Source: Symbiodinium natans
Lineage: Eukaryota; Sar; Dinophyceae; Suessiales; Symbiodiniaceae
NCBI GenBank assembly: GCA_905221605.1
Contig: CAJNDS010001013.1
Location: 761,765-825,764 of the forward strand
Direction of reading: 5' to 3'
Length of the DNA stretch: 64,000 nt
Part shown: positions 12,833-23,010 of the stretch, in pieces
Layout: each line of letters opens with the position of its first letter
Numbering within the stretch: the first letter of the stretch is position 1
Program-made: the position numbers and the translations under genes
Notes under the pieces: generated by a model
What the model saw: the letters and a program-made list of their open reading frames with translations, nothing else
Told to the model about the DNA's origin: nothing
The model's database searches: none

Positions 12833-13192
12833 ACCCTAGACCTCAAGAAATTCAACCTACAGAGCCGCTCGATCATCCTTCGTTCGCCCCCGAAAAAGGT
12901 CGTGGTTCCCATTTGGGATTCCTGGGGCTCAAGGGATATCACGGGGTTCAAGGGCTATGTCGGGGTTTAGTGTTTAGGGTTTAGGAGTTTCGGGTCAAGA
13001 CTGGAGGATTTAGTCCCTCCCCCCCAACATTAATTCACATACACAAAAAACATAGAACCACAATCCGAGTATTTCATATTAAAGGGTAGGCAGGGGCGGT
13101 GGGGGGGGGTGAGGGTCATGTTTGGGATCTAGGGTTTGGGGCTGAGGGCTTGGGGTTTAGGGTTGAGGGTTCAACCCTAAACCCTAAACCCC

Positions 13193-16100
13193 TCATGTGC
13201 TCACCCGCACTCTTTTTCTCGTGCGCTTCGTTAACTCGAAGTCCGTGATGATCTCCGCCACGCGCTCAAGGCTGTGCTCAGGCTGAAGGCGATCCAGGTA
13301 CCTCAGACGTTTAGGGTTTGGGGTCTAGGGTTTCGGGTTTAGGGTTTCGTGTTTCGGGTTTAGGGCTTAGGGTTTAGGGCTTGGGGTTTGGGGTTTAGGG
13401 TTTAACCTTAAGCCCTCGTGCCCTGAGCCGCCCTAGTGGGCCCTACACCTAAGCAACCTTGAACCCCACAACCCAATCCCTTAAACCTGCGTCAGCTGCC
13501 TTGTTCCCAAAGGTTTTGCGCTTGGCTTTTGTGATTCAGCGAGGTGCACTGATGAGCTTGTCAGACTGCAGCATGTGTTATGCGGTGCGCAGCTGTGTCT
13601 GGAACTTGATAGCATGTCCCCAGGTGAGGGTAGTTTGGGAATAGACCTGAATTCATATTGTGGTCCCCTCTGTGGCCGGCCCTCTCCCGCAGAGAACGCC
13701 GCAAAGCACACCTCCAATCCCACAGAGAATATCCAGATGCCCTAAACCCTAAACCCTAAACCGTAAACCCTAAACCCTAACCCTAAACCAATCCGCTGCA
13801 AAGGAATATTCCAGGGTGCTTCAGGTTCATCGGGGGGGGGGGGGGGGGTACAGAGGGAACCTTTAAGCATACGGCTGAGCAGTATGAGGGAACGAAACCC
13901 TAAACCCTAAACCCTAAACTACCCTAAACCCTCCCTGAAGGACCCCTTCAGAATGAGGGCCCACCCAGGCCATTTAGGGAGAATTAAGGTTATTTAGCCT
14001 AGGGGGGGGGGGGGGGGGGGCGGTAGAAAAGAGGGGGGAACCCATGACTTCTGTCAAGTATATACCTTTTAGGGTTTAGGGTTTAGGGTTTAAGCTTTAG
14101 GCTTTAGGCTTTAATGGGGAACCCAGAACAAAAAAACATTACATGAGCTCCAAGACCCAGAGTTTAGGGTTTAGGGTTTAGGGTTTAGGGTTTAGGGTTT
14201 AGGGTTTAGGGTTTAGGGTTTAGGGTTTAGGGTTTAGGGTTTAGGGTTTAGGGTTTAGGGTTTAGGGTTTAGGGTTTAGGGTTCAGCATCTCAAGTCCGA
14301 GCATTCACTAGTCGAGCAGCTTGTCAAGGGCTGGAATAAAACCCCACCCACCCAAGAAACCCATAACATTGAGAAAATACAAAGTCCACTCAATACATTC
14401 CCAGTAGGCTTAAAGCTCAAGGTCCAATTGGCCGAAAACCCAAAATCTAATTCTCAAACCGGGGAGGGTGGGGTGGGGGGGGTGCATTTGGGGTGGTTTT
14501 GGAGGCAAACTTTCCCTAGGGGGAAAAAAACCATTTGCCCACGAAGGGGGGTTTAGGGCCCCCCCGGGTGGAAAAAAACCATTTGGTCACGAAGGGGGTC
14601 AGGGTTTAGGGCCCCCCCGGGTGGAAAAAAACCATTTGGTCACGAAGGGGGTCAGGGTTTAGGGCCCCCCCGGGTGGAAAAAAAACCATTTGGTCACGAA
14701 GGGGGTCAGGGTTTAGGGCCCAAAGGCTCGGTTTTGATCAAAAATCCAGAAAACGAGAGCCCACCCAGAAGCGTCGATTTCAGTACTAAAAAATAGCATT
14801 TTGAACTGGGGCCCGGGCCGATCCTGGGGTCCCCCTCATTTGGGGTGTTTTTGGAGGCACGGCCCAGGAAAAAAACCATTTGGTCACGAAGGGGGTCAGG
14901 GTTTAGGGCCCAGAAAAAAAAAAACAACATGGTCACGAAGGTCATTAGGGTTTAAATATACATAGTAAGAGAGGGTTTAGGGTTTAGGGCCAGAGAATTC
15001 TGTCAGGCCGCATGATCTCCGAGACAAGGGCCTCGAGCAGAAACAAGAAAAACGTGGCCGTTTGCTCGCTCAGGGGCACCTCAGCTGGCGCGGCGGCCGT
15101 TGAAGTCGAGGGTTTCCGGGGCTTAGGGGGTTTTCACCCTAAAACCCTAAAACCCTCAAACCCTAAAACCCCAAAACCCTAAAACCCTAAAACCCTAAAA
15201 CCCAAAAACCCAAAAACCCTAAAACCCAAAAACCCTAAAACCCTGAAACCCTGAAACCTGAATCCTAAAAAGCCCTCACCCTAAACCCAACAACCTAAAC
15301 CCTAAGCCCCTCTCCTCCTCCCAGCCACGGCACCTTGTTCTTGCCGATTCGCCGCTTGAGGTGCGAGGGCGTGTAAAGCCCCCGGTGTCCCTGCCTCGAG
15401 CTGCAGTTCTAGGGGTATACGGAAGCCTTAGGCAGCCCCGGGCTTAGGGTTTAGGGTTTAGGGTTTAGGGTTTACGGCTTAGGGCTCAGGGTTTAGGGTT
15501 TAGGGTTCAGGGTTCAGGGTTTATAGTGTTGGGGTGTCGGGTTTCAGGTTAAACCCGAAAGTTCTAAATAGACCCCTGGTCACCTTAGAAGCGACTGAGT
15601 CGCATGGCTGCCACAACCAGACTCTGGACGACGCTGTGGGCAGGGGCGCACTGGCCTCATTTTTGGCCCCTCTGGGCCCAGGGTCCAGGGTTTAGGGTTT
15701 AGGGTTTAGGGTTTAGGAGGGTTTCGTATTCAGGGCTCAGGGGAAGTATTCCGAAGAAAAGTTGCACTAAGCGCCAAAACGGACAAGCTCAAATATCCCA
15801 AAAAGTCTACCTAGTGACGGACAACATCAGCAAAGTACACGGCCGGGGCGTCATCCATTGTCAAGGGGTAGCTGCACAGCATTGTGCCGGAACATTGCAT
15901 GTCCACCAAGCGCTGGTCAAGCTCCTGGGTGCTTCCACCCTATGCCCGAGGTTTAGGGTTTAGGGTTTAGGGTTTAGGGTTCAGGGTTCAGGGTTCAGGG
16001 TTCAGGGTTCAGGGTTTAGGGCTTGGCCACAAAACCCCCGGAGTCCCCCAAGCCCCCAAACCCAAACACCCTCAAACCCCAAGCCTACGTCCCTCCTTCC

Positions 16101-19100
16101 CCAAATCCTCCGAAACCCTGAGCCCCAAACCCTAAATCCTGAACCCACAGAACCCTAAACCCCAAACCCCAAACCCCAAACCCCAAACCCTAAACCCTAA
16201 ACCCCAAACCCTAAACCCTGCTTTGCTCCTCCTGGACAACACCGTGGCCGCAGTCGATGTTCACCCCCAAGGCGGCGACGTACTTCTCAGGGATGTCAAG
16301 GGGCAGCACTGCCTCGTGGGGCTTAGGGTTTCGGGTTTAGGGTTTAGGGTTTGGGGTTTGGGGTTTGGGGTTTGGGGTTTGGGGTTTGGGGTTTGGGGTT
16401 TGGGGTTTGGGGTTTGGGGTTTGGGGTTTGGGGTTTGGGGGTTGGGGTTGGGGTTTGGGGTTTGGGGTTTGGGGTTTGGGGTTTGGGGTTTGGGGTTTGG
16501 GGTTTGGGGTTTGGGGTTTGGGGGGGGGTTTCGGGTTTAGGGTTTAGGGTATAGGGTTTAGGGTGAGGTTTCGGGGATTGGGGAAACTTACATAGGGTTT
16601 AAGTGTTCAAGGCTGAACTCGCTGGTTCTGAGTAGGGAATGAGGGAATGAGGTACCCTATCATCCCTTAAAGGGTATATACAGGGCACCTCCTTCCCTCA
16701 TCCCTGAACCCTAAACCCTAAACCCTAAACCCTAAACCCTAAACCCTAAACCCTAAACCCTAAACCCCAAACCCCAAACCCTACCCGAAAACCAGGCAGC
16801 TGAAGGGGGGTTAGGGCTTCAGGGTTTCTCGGCTCAGGGACTTCCAGAGTTCAGGGCCAAGCCCCGGCCTCCCTAAACCCTAAGCCCTAAGCCCTAAGCC
16901 CTAAGCCCTAAACCCTAAGCCCTAAACCCTAAACCCTAAAAAAAAAAACAAACCCTAAACCCTAAACCCTGAATCCGAAGCTAAACTCTAAACCCTAAAC
17001 CCGAAGCCCTCAAACCTAAACCCTGAACCCTGACATGTCGCACCTTCAAGTGCGACATGTCTTCGACAGGTGTCGCCAGGCAAGACTCGGCCCCAGTGAG
17101 TAGGACCTCACTTTCTCCCAAACTGTCCCTCCCCATGTTTAGGTTCTCAGGCTACGGTTTGGGGTTTTGGGTTTAGGGTTTAGGGTTTAGGGTTTCGGCG
17201 GTTTAGGGTTTAGGTTTTCGGGACCCGAAGCCCTAAACCCCCCACAGGCTCCTTTGGGGTTTACGCCCCATGGAAGCAATGAAGGTGCGCCCGCAATCTT
17301 CCTAAACCCTACACCCTACACCCTACACCCTACACCCTAAACCCTAAACCCTAAACCCTAAACCCTAAACCCTAAACCCTAAACCCTAAACCCTAAACCC
17401 CAGCCACCGACCACGTCATCAAACCCCAGGGTCCCAAATTCCAAACCCCAAATCCCAAGACCCAAACCCCAAACCCTTACACCAGCGGACGTCGCAGCCG
17501 CCATCGCAAAGGATCAGCACGTCGGCTGCCCGGCCCCGGTCCCCGAACTCAAGCCTGCTTGGGATTAGGGCTTAGGGATTAGGATTGAGGGTTTAGGGTT
17601 TAGGGTTTGGGGTTTGGGGTTTAGGGTTTAGGGCGTTTAGGGTTTAGGGTTTAGGATTTAGGGGTTCGCCCATGGCATGGGATTCATTGGTTTAAAAGCT
17701 TGGGTTGTTCGCTTTGGGCTTGGGAACTTGGGAATGCAAACTAGGGTTCCCAAAGATGGAGACACGGTAACTTACTGGCCCAAAACCCAAGGAAACAAAA
17801 GTTGAAACTTTCAGAATAAACTACCTTATAAGAAGCCCGAAAGTTTAAAAGTTGGGTTTTGAGCCAGTAAGGTAAGTGATGCTGGTTCTCTTACTGTTTA
17901 GAGGTCCGTACCCGCAACCCAAATTGTTTGCTTCATGGAGTTTAGTTTGCAAGATATGCGAACCCTCAACCCTAAACCAACAACCCTGAACCCCAAACCC
18001 TAAATCGCGACAAAGTAAAAGGATACCACTGGGGGTCCCCGGCTAGGGTTTAGGGTTTGGGATGTAGAGTTAAAGCGGGGTTGAGGCGTTCAGGGTTTGA
18101 GGCTACCCTAAACCCTAAACCCTAAACCCTAAACCCTAAACCCTAAAACCTAAGCCCTAAACCGGGTTTGTGGGGATGAGGGCTTTTGGGGGTTTGAGGC
18201 GTGCGAGTTGTTGAATGGGCATATGGCTGACAAAACGGGGCACAAACAGAAGGAACAGAAAGGGCATAGAAGGCTCCTTATGAGGTAGCGGCTGCCATTG
18301 CTAGTACCCCCAAAACAGGGTTTAGGGTTTAAGGGTTAGGGGTTAGGGGTTACGGTTTAGGGTTTAGCGTTTAGGGTTTAGCGTTTAGGGTTTAGGGTTG
18401 CAAAATTAAAGAATCATAAAAAAAAAAAACACTCGCCAACCATAGCAAGTGAAAGAATCAGGCCACCAATGAGAGCTCTTGAGAACCCAGAGGTGCTAAA
18501 CCCCTAAACCCTAAACCCTAAACCCTAAACCCTAAACCCTAAACCCTAAACCCTAAGGAGCCCTAACCAGCCCCTAAGCTAAGGAGCCCTAAGGAGCCTG
18601 AAGGAACCCTAAACCCTAAACCCTAAAACCTAAACCCTGAGGAGCCCTAAGGAGCCCTAAGGAGCCCTAAGGAGCCCTAACCAGCCCCTAAGCTAAGGAG
18701 CCCTAAGGAGCCTGAAGGAACCCTAAACCCTAAACCCTAAACCCTAAACCCTAAACCCTAAACCCTAAACCCTAAACCCTAAACCCTAAACCCTAAGGAG
18801 CCCTAAGGAGCCGTAAGGAGCCCCAAGGAGCCCTAAACCAGCCCCTAAGCTAAGGAGCCCTCTAAGAAACCCTAAGAAACCTTTAGGAGCCCCAAGGAGC
18901 CCTAAACCCTAAACCCTAAACCCTAAACCCTAAACCCTAAACCCTAAACCCTAAACCCTAAACCCTAACCGAAACAGCCCTAAAGAAGCCCTGCAAAGCC
19001 CTGAGGAGCCCTAAAAAAACCCAAAGAAATCCTAAGCCTGAAGCCCTAAACCCTAAACCCTGAACCCTGAACCCTGAACCCTAAACCCTAAACCCTAAAC

Positions 19101-21367
19101 CCTAAACAGCCCGAAACCCTGACCCTCTTGAACCCTCCTTGCACACAGCTCAGAGTTGTGAGCAGCCGGCCTCAAAGCCGCCCGGTAGGCCTCCGTGTAC
19201 CTTCTCCGCAGGGTTTAGGGTTTAGGGTTTAGGGTTTAGGGTTTAGGGTTTAGGGTTTAGGTTTTAGGTTTTAGGGTTTAGGGTTTAGGGTTTACGGTTT
19301 AGGGTTTAGGGTTTGGGGTTTAATTAGGGTTTAGGGTTTAGGGTTTAGGGGTTAGGGTTGAGGGTTTGGGGTTTAGGGTTTAGGGTACAGGGACAGAGTA
19401 CAGGGGTTTTGGGTACAGGGGTTTTGGTTTTTGGGTTTTGGGTCCAGGGCTCTTAGGGTATAACATTTCGGGTTTAGGGTTGGGGTTTGTTGGGGTAAGA
19501 ATGGCCTACAAGTCTCTGGGGATTTCGAGGAGGGTTTAGCCCTAAACCCTAAACCTTAACCCCAAACCCTAAACCCTGAACCCTAAACCCTAAACCCTAA
19601 ACCCTAAACAACCGCTTTCGGAGCGTCCCAGGCGCTGCGCGATGGTGGCGAAATGCGAGAGCGTGTAGACCTCGGTTGACCGTTTGAAGAACCAAATTTA
19701 ACAAACTCAAGTATGGGTTTAGGGTTTAGGGTTTAGGGTTTGGGGTTTGGGGTTTGGGGCTTGGGGTTTGGGGTTTGGGGTTTGGGGTTTGGGGTTTGGG
19801 GTTTGGGGTTTAGGGTTCAAAAAATCAAATATCCCAGCGGCGGAGGCATCAAGGGCGTTGGCCATTCTTGCCTCTGGGAAGTAAATCTGCTCCTGCGGGT
19901 CCTCGGGGTGTGCAGGGCTTGGGGCTCAGGCCCAGGGACTCCTATACCCCTTAACTTAGTTGCTGAGTTCATAAGCCCCAAAAGTGTACACTTTCAGTCT
20001 TGTAGAGATTAAATAAAGTATCCCAAGAAGTGTAAAGTGTACTCACTCAGCTCCTAAGTTAAAAGAAGGAGTATTCCTTAACGGAAAAGAGGGTTTCTTG
20101 TTATGGTTTCAGGAATATTCCTCTCTCAAGGGGGAGTGGAGTCTCTGGGTTGGAGTTTAGGGTTTATAGGGTTTATAGGGCTTATAGGGTTTATAGGGTT
20201 TATAGGGTTTATAGGGTTTATAGGGTTTATAGGGTTTATAGGGTTTCTAGGGTTTGTGGGGTTTGTAGGGTTTATGGGGATTATAGGGTTTATAGGGTTT
20301 ACAGGGTTCAAATGGGACTTATAAGGGGTATTGGGTTTATTGGGTCTTTTGGGCTGTTGTGGGTTTAGAGTTTAGGGTTTGGAGTTCAGGGTTTAGGGAG
20401 AACTAGAGGGGTCGGAAAGAAGACTGATAGTATTCCCTTCTGGCTCCTAATGTAATTCTACTTATACTCTACTAGCCCCCCAAAAGCCTATTCTAATTCT
20501 TACGGCCCCCAAAACAAGGCCCCAAAATTCGTTCATGTATAAGTATACTATAATGACCGCCCCCCCCCCCCCCCCAAAAAAAAAAAAAAAAACTCTACTT
20601 ATCAAGGCCCCTATATTCTATTATAGGGGCTCCCCCCCCCAAAAAAAAAAAAAACTCTACTTATCAAGGCCCCTATATTCTATTGTAGGGGCTCGGGTGT
20701 CCTCAGCAAGCACCACGTTGCCAGGGTCAACCCGCCAGCACTTTGGCGAGATTTGCCGAGCCGTCGCGGTGAGGAGTCGGTCATCTGTGAAGGAGAGGCT
20801 GAAGAAGAGAACTTTCTCCTTACTTGGGGTTTAGGGTTTAGGGTTTAGGGTTTAGGGTTTAGGGTTTAGGGCTTAGGGCTTAGGGCTTAGGGCTTAGGGC
20901 TTGGAGCTTAGGATTGGCCACTTTCTCCTTACTGTATCTGCTCTTCGAACCCTTCTAAGAAACAAAGCCTCATGCCTCTTGTAGGTACACCCTCCTTATA
21001 AGTGTTCTTGGCACCCTGCCAAGACATCATGGTTCGTCTTAAGGTTCTCTAGAAGTAGAGTTGACACAGATCAATCGTGAACAACCTGTTCAGTTAAGAG
21101 TTCTTAAGGGAGCGGGGGATTCATGGCGGGTAGGTACCTAGGGAACCTTAGGCAAGCTTAGGGAGCCTTAGGGAGTAGTGGGGAGTATTAGGGAACCTTG
21201 AGTTACAAACCCCCCTCCCTTAAGAACCCTATAATCAAACACGGTCTGGTCTCCGCTTTCCCCCGGATTTGCTGATAGATGATCGAAGTCCCGAGCACGT
21301 CACATCCACCCCCACAGCCGGACAGAACGACCCGCTTTCCAGCCAGACCATCCATAAACCACTGCAT
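13193..21367 (-). CDS. DUF1152-like protein, copy A (12 exons, about 303 aa)
   Basis: Spliced model on the minus strand. Exons in order: 21367-21254, 20818-20702, 19901-19842, 19670-about 19625, 19200-19171, 17554-17491, 17106-17044, 16312-16229, 15924-15823, 15390-15334, 15079-15012, 13301-13193 (TGA). The start is ATG in MQWFMDGLAGKRVV, shared with copy B. Seen: an N-terminal glycine motif SGCGGGCDVLG, then FFSLSFT, IYFPEARMA, VLILCDGGCDV, TGAESCLATPVED, NIDCGHGVVQEE and a C-terminal YLDRLQPEH. From memory of the family, this order (GGG-D motif, DGG-D motif, GxE-glGTP-ED, a late LYLDRL stretch) matches DUF1152 proteins of about 300-350 aa. Their reaction is unknown to me, so no function is given. 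Exon phases close without a frameshift except at the exon 4/5 border, which I could not fix exactly. Copy B lies about 4 kb upstream in the same orientation, so these are tandem paralogs. Confidence 0.85.
14161..14283. repeat. TTTAGGG array in copy A intron 11
   Basis: About 17 near-perfect units. The intron (15011-13302) also holds two G-runs (13832-13849, 14003-14020) and an unassigned open stretch at 13490-13625 ending at CAG|GTGAGG on the plus strand. Confidence 0.9.
14527..14945. repeat. Tandem repeat of about 53 bp (AACCATTTGGTCACGAAGGG)
   Basis: Units begin at about 14533, 14581, 14634 and 14688, with further copies near 14876 and 14928. Between them, 14770-14840 holds TTTCAGTACTAAAAAATAGC and GATCCTGGGGTCCCC, which recur at 38646-38700 and 39114-39160. 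In copy A intron 11. Confidence 0.8.
15080..15333 (-). other. Telomere-repeat-filled intron of copy A (intron 10)
   Basis: AAG|GTGCCGTGG ... CAGCTGAG|GTGCCCC. GTGCC is repeated at both ends, the first copy giving the GT donor. The body is mostly TTTTAGGG/TTTCAGGG units. Copy B has no intron here (NKVPLSEQ is continuous). Confidence 0.8.
15925..16228 (-). other. GA-AG intron of copy A (intron 8)
   Basis: CAGGAG|GAGCAAAGC ... CACCCAG|GAGCTT, with GAGC on both sides and a GA donor. The body has TTTAGGG, TTCAGGG and TTTGGGG units. Copy B is uninterrupted (VVQEELDQ). Confidence 0.8.
16326..16555. repeat. TTTGGGG array in copy A intron 7
   Basis: About 25 units of TTTGGGG bordered by TTTAGGG. The Gly/Phe/Trp/Leu open frames here are artefacts of the 7-mer. 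Confidence 0.9.
16632..16706. mobile_element. GTAGGGAATGAGGGAATG element, short copy in copy A intron 7
   Basis: GTAGGGAATGAGGGAATGAG and GTACCCTAT on the left; ACCTCCTTCCCTCATCCC on the right. Its centre is shorter than in the 1488 copy. Confidence 0.7.
17107..17490 (-). other. Telomere-repeat-filled intron of copy A (intron 6)
   Basis: GAC|GTCCGCTGG ... GTGAG|GTCCTA, with GTCC on both sides. It holds a TTTAGGG tract. Copy B is uninterrupted (DVLLTGAES). Confidence 0.8.
17764..17882. mobile_element. AACTTACTGGCCCAAAACCCAA inverted-repeat element
   Basis: GTAACTTACTGGCCCAAAAC with CCAA on the left pairs with TTGGGTTTTGAGCCAGTAAG on the right; AACTTTC and GAAAGTT also pair. Single copy. In copy A intron 5. 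Confidence 0.65.
18498..19115. repeat. CCCTAAA array with GGAGCCCTAA higher-order repeat (copy A intron 5)
   Basis: A block containing AACCAGCCCCTAAGCTAAGG and GCCTGAAGGAACCC is repeated about 117 bp apart (18566-18625, 18682-18745), with a third, diverged copy near 18825-18860, all embedded in CCCTAAA units. Confidence 0.85.
19207..19400. repeat. TTTAGGG tract in copy A intron 4
   Basis: TTTAGGG and variants start immediately upstream of the 30-bp exon at 19171-19200. Confidence 0.85.
19719..19818. repeat. TTTGGGG/TTTAGGG tract in copy A intron 3
   Basis: Fills nearly the whole short intron between the exons at 19842 and 19670 (minus strand). Confidence 0.85.
19951..20062. mobile_element. 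Second copy of the CTTAGTTGCTGAG TIR element, 104 bp, TSD TTAA
   Basis: Element 19955-20058 starts CTTAGTTGCTGAGTTCA, ends GAGTGAGTACAC family sequence reading ACTCACTCAGCTCCTAAG, and shares the internal AGTGTACACTTT / TTGTAGAGATTA blocks with 32643-32750. It is flanked by TTAA on both sides (19951-19954, 20059-20062). It lies inside copy A intron 2 (20701-19902), so here it is nested in an intron. Confidence 0.8.
20155..20320. repeat. TTTATAGGG nonamer array in copy A intron 2
   Basis: About 15 units of TTTATAGGG; gives false Gly-Phe-Ile and Asn-Pro-Ile frames. Confidence 0.9.
20556..20700. repeat. Tandem pair with C-run/A-run junctions
   Basis: Two copies of AAACTCTACTTATCAAGGCC followed by CCTATATTCTATT and AGGGGCTC, each preceded by a long C-run joined to a long A-run. 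It starts at the 5' end of copy A intron 2 (GACACCCGAG on the minus strand). Similar T-run/G-run junctions pair up at 54873-54970. Confidence 0.7.
20819..21253 (-). other. GA-AG intron of copy A (intron 1)
   Basis: GCG|GAGACCAGA ... GTAAG|GAGAAAG, with GAGA on both sides and a GA donor. It includes a TTCTTAAGGGAG element and a telomere-type tract. Copy B is uninterrupted (YQQIKDTARQVAFF). Confidence 0.75.
21093..21232. mobile_element. TTCTTAAGGGAG inverted-repeat element, copy 1
   Basis: GTTCTTAAGGGAGCGGGGG on the left and CCCCCCTCCCTTAAGAACC on the right pair. The interior has GGGTAGGTACCTAGGGAACC. It lies just downstream of copy A exon 1. Confidence 0.7.
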
Positions 21368-22106
21368 CAGAATTTTCCGGATCCTGTCCCTGATGCAGGA
21401 TGATAGCGGCACCTCCTCAGGTAATAGTACTACAAAAGGCAGGCCCCGACCGGAAACCACAGAAACCCTGCAAGCTTGTAGTCGACATCCCCCCTGTGGC
21501 TAGGCTCAGTGTCTTGAACTACTGAAACCCTACAACTCTAAAACTCTAAAACCCCAACACCCAAAAACCCTAAAACTCTAAAACCACAGAACCCACCCTA
21601 AAACTCTAAAACCCTAACCTAACCCCTAAAACCGAAATCCGCTAGCCCTAAAACCCCTAAACCCCTAAACCCTCATGCAGGGACCCACAGCGAACCCTTT
21701 GGCCCTAAACCCTTAACCCTAAACCTTAAACCCAAAACCCCCCTTTAGGGCTCGGTCGACGCATGCCTAACAGGCAACACTCCTGCGAGCCAAAAGGAGG
21801 GAAGCACCGGTTGTTTGGGGGGTTTGGGGGGCTTAGGGTTTAGGGTCTAGGGTTTAGGGTTTAGGATTAGGGTTTAGGGTTGAGGGTTTAGGGTTTAGGG
21901 TTTAGGGTTCAAGGGTTTAGGAGTTCTAGGGTACGTGTTAGGGGCTCCAGGATTTAGGGTTTCGAGGGTTTCTAGCAGGGTGTCTAGGGTTTTTAGGCTT
22001 TCTAGCGTTTCTAGTGCTTCTAGGGTTTCTGGGGTTTCTAATTTGGGCATCTAGGGTTTCTAGATTTTCCAGGGTTTCTAGGGTGTAGGGGTTCAAGGGT
22101 TCGTTC

Positions 22107-22230
22107 GAGGGTCCTTAAGGGAGGGGGGTTCATGGGGGGTAGGTACCTCGGGAACCTTAGGGAAGGTTAGGGCGATGGGGAACCTTAGGTTACCTCCCGC
22201 CCCTTGAACCCCCCTTTCTTTAGGACCCTA
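22107..22230. mobile_element. TTCTTAAGGGAG inverted-repeat element, copy 2
   Basis: GGTCCTTAAGGGAGGGGGG and GGGTAGGTACCTCGGGAACC on the left; GAACCCCCCTTTCTTTAGG on the right. Upstream of copy A. Confidence 0.65.
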
Positions 22231-22682
22231 TGCATTGAGGGGGTCTAGGGCTTCAGTGTTAGGGGCTCAAGGATTTAGGGTGCAGGGCTTCTAGGGTTTT
22301 AGGGGTTCGAAGGGTTTGGGGCTGAAGGAGATACCACGAAGGGGACCCCTACAAAGCACCCATTGTAGCTGCGCAGAGCACCTAGTGCTTGAAGAGCGAG
22401 CTGCATGGTTTAGATCCTTCTACCTTCTGGAAATCTAAACGCCCTAAAACCCTCTAAAACCCCCGAAAACCCCCGTAAAACCCCCTAAAACCCCCTAAAG
22501 CCCCTGAACCCCCTACACCCTCCAAACTCTAAACCCACAAACCCCTAAACCCCTAAACCCCCCCCAAACCCCCTAAACCCCCTAAATCCTAAACCCCCTA
22601 ACCCCCAAGCCCCTAAACTCTAAGGCCGTAAACCCTCCTCGATCCTCGTTGCAGGGGGGATGCTCCCCGGCCCTGAACATGA

Positions 22683-23010
22683 AACCCCTAAACCCTAAAC
22701 CCTAAACCCTAAACCCTAAACCCTAAACCCTAAACCCTAAACCCTAAACCCTCCTGGCCAACTCGTACACACCTGGAGGTGTAGCCCCAAAGATCCAACA
22801 CTATGGATGCGCGTTCTCAGGGCCGGGGCCTGTTCAGGGTCACCTACTGCTGCCCTCTTCATTCAGAGTTTAGGGTTTAGGGTTCAGGGTTTAGGGTTTA
22901 GGGTTTAGGGTTTAGGGTTTAGGGTTTAGGGTTCAGGGTTCAGGGTTCAGGGTTTAGGGTTTAGGGTTTAGGGTTTAGGGTTTAGGGTTTAGGGTTTAGG
23001 GTTTAGGGCT
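22683..23010. repeat. Telomere arrays upstream of copy A
   Basis: CCCTAAA at 22683-22752 and TTTAGGG/TTCAGGG at 22866-23010, separated by about 110 bp of unique sequence. Confidence 0.85.

Noticed and set aside
16223-16554. Gly-Phe-Gly-Val-Trp-Gly-Leu repeat proteins (also near 19740, 24758, 28131, 41760, 58634)
   Set aside because: A 7-mer TTTGGGG/TTTAGGG read in rotating frame.
21368-21460. Extending copy A upstream to the longer open frame ending at 21460
   Set aside because: That frame opens with GTG, and the extra N-terminus has no counterpart in copy B; homology begins at MQ(W/T)FMDGL.
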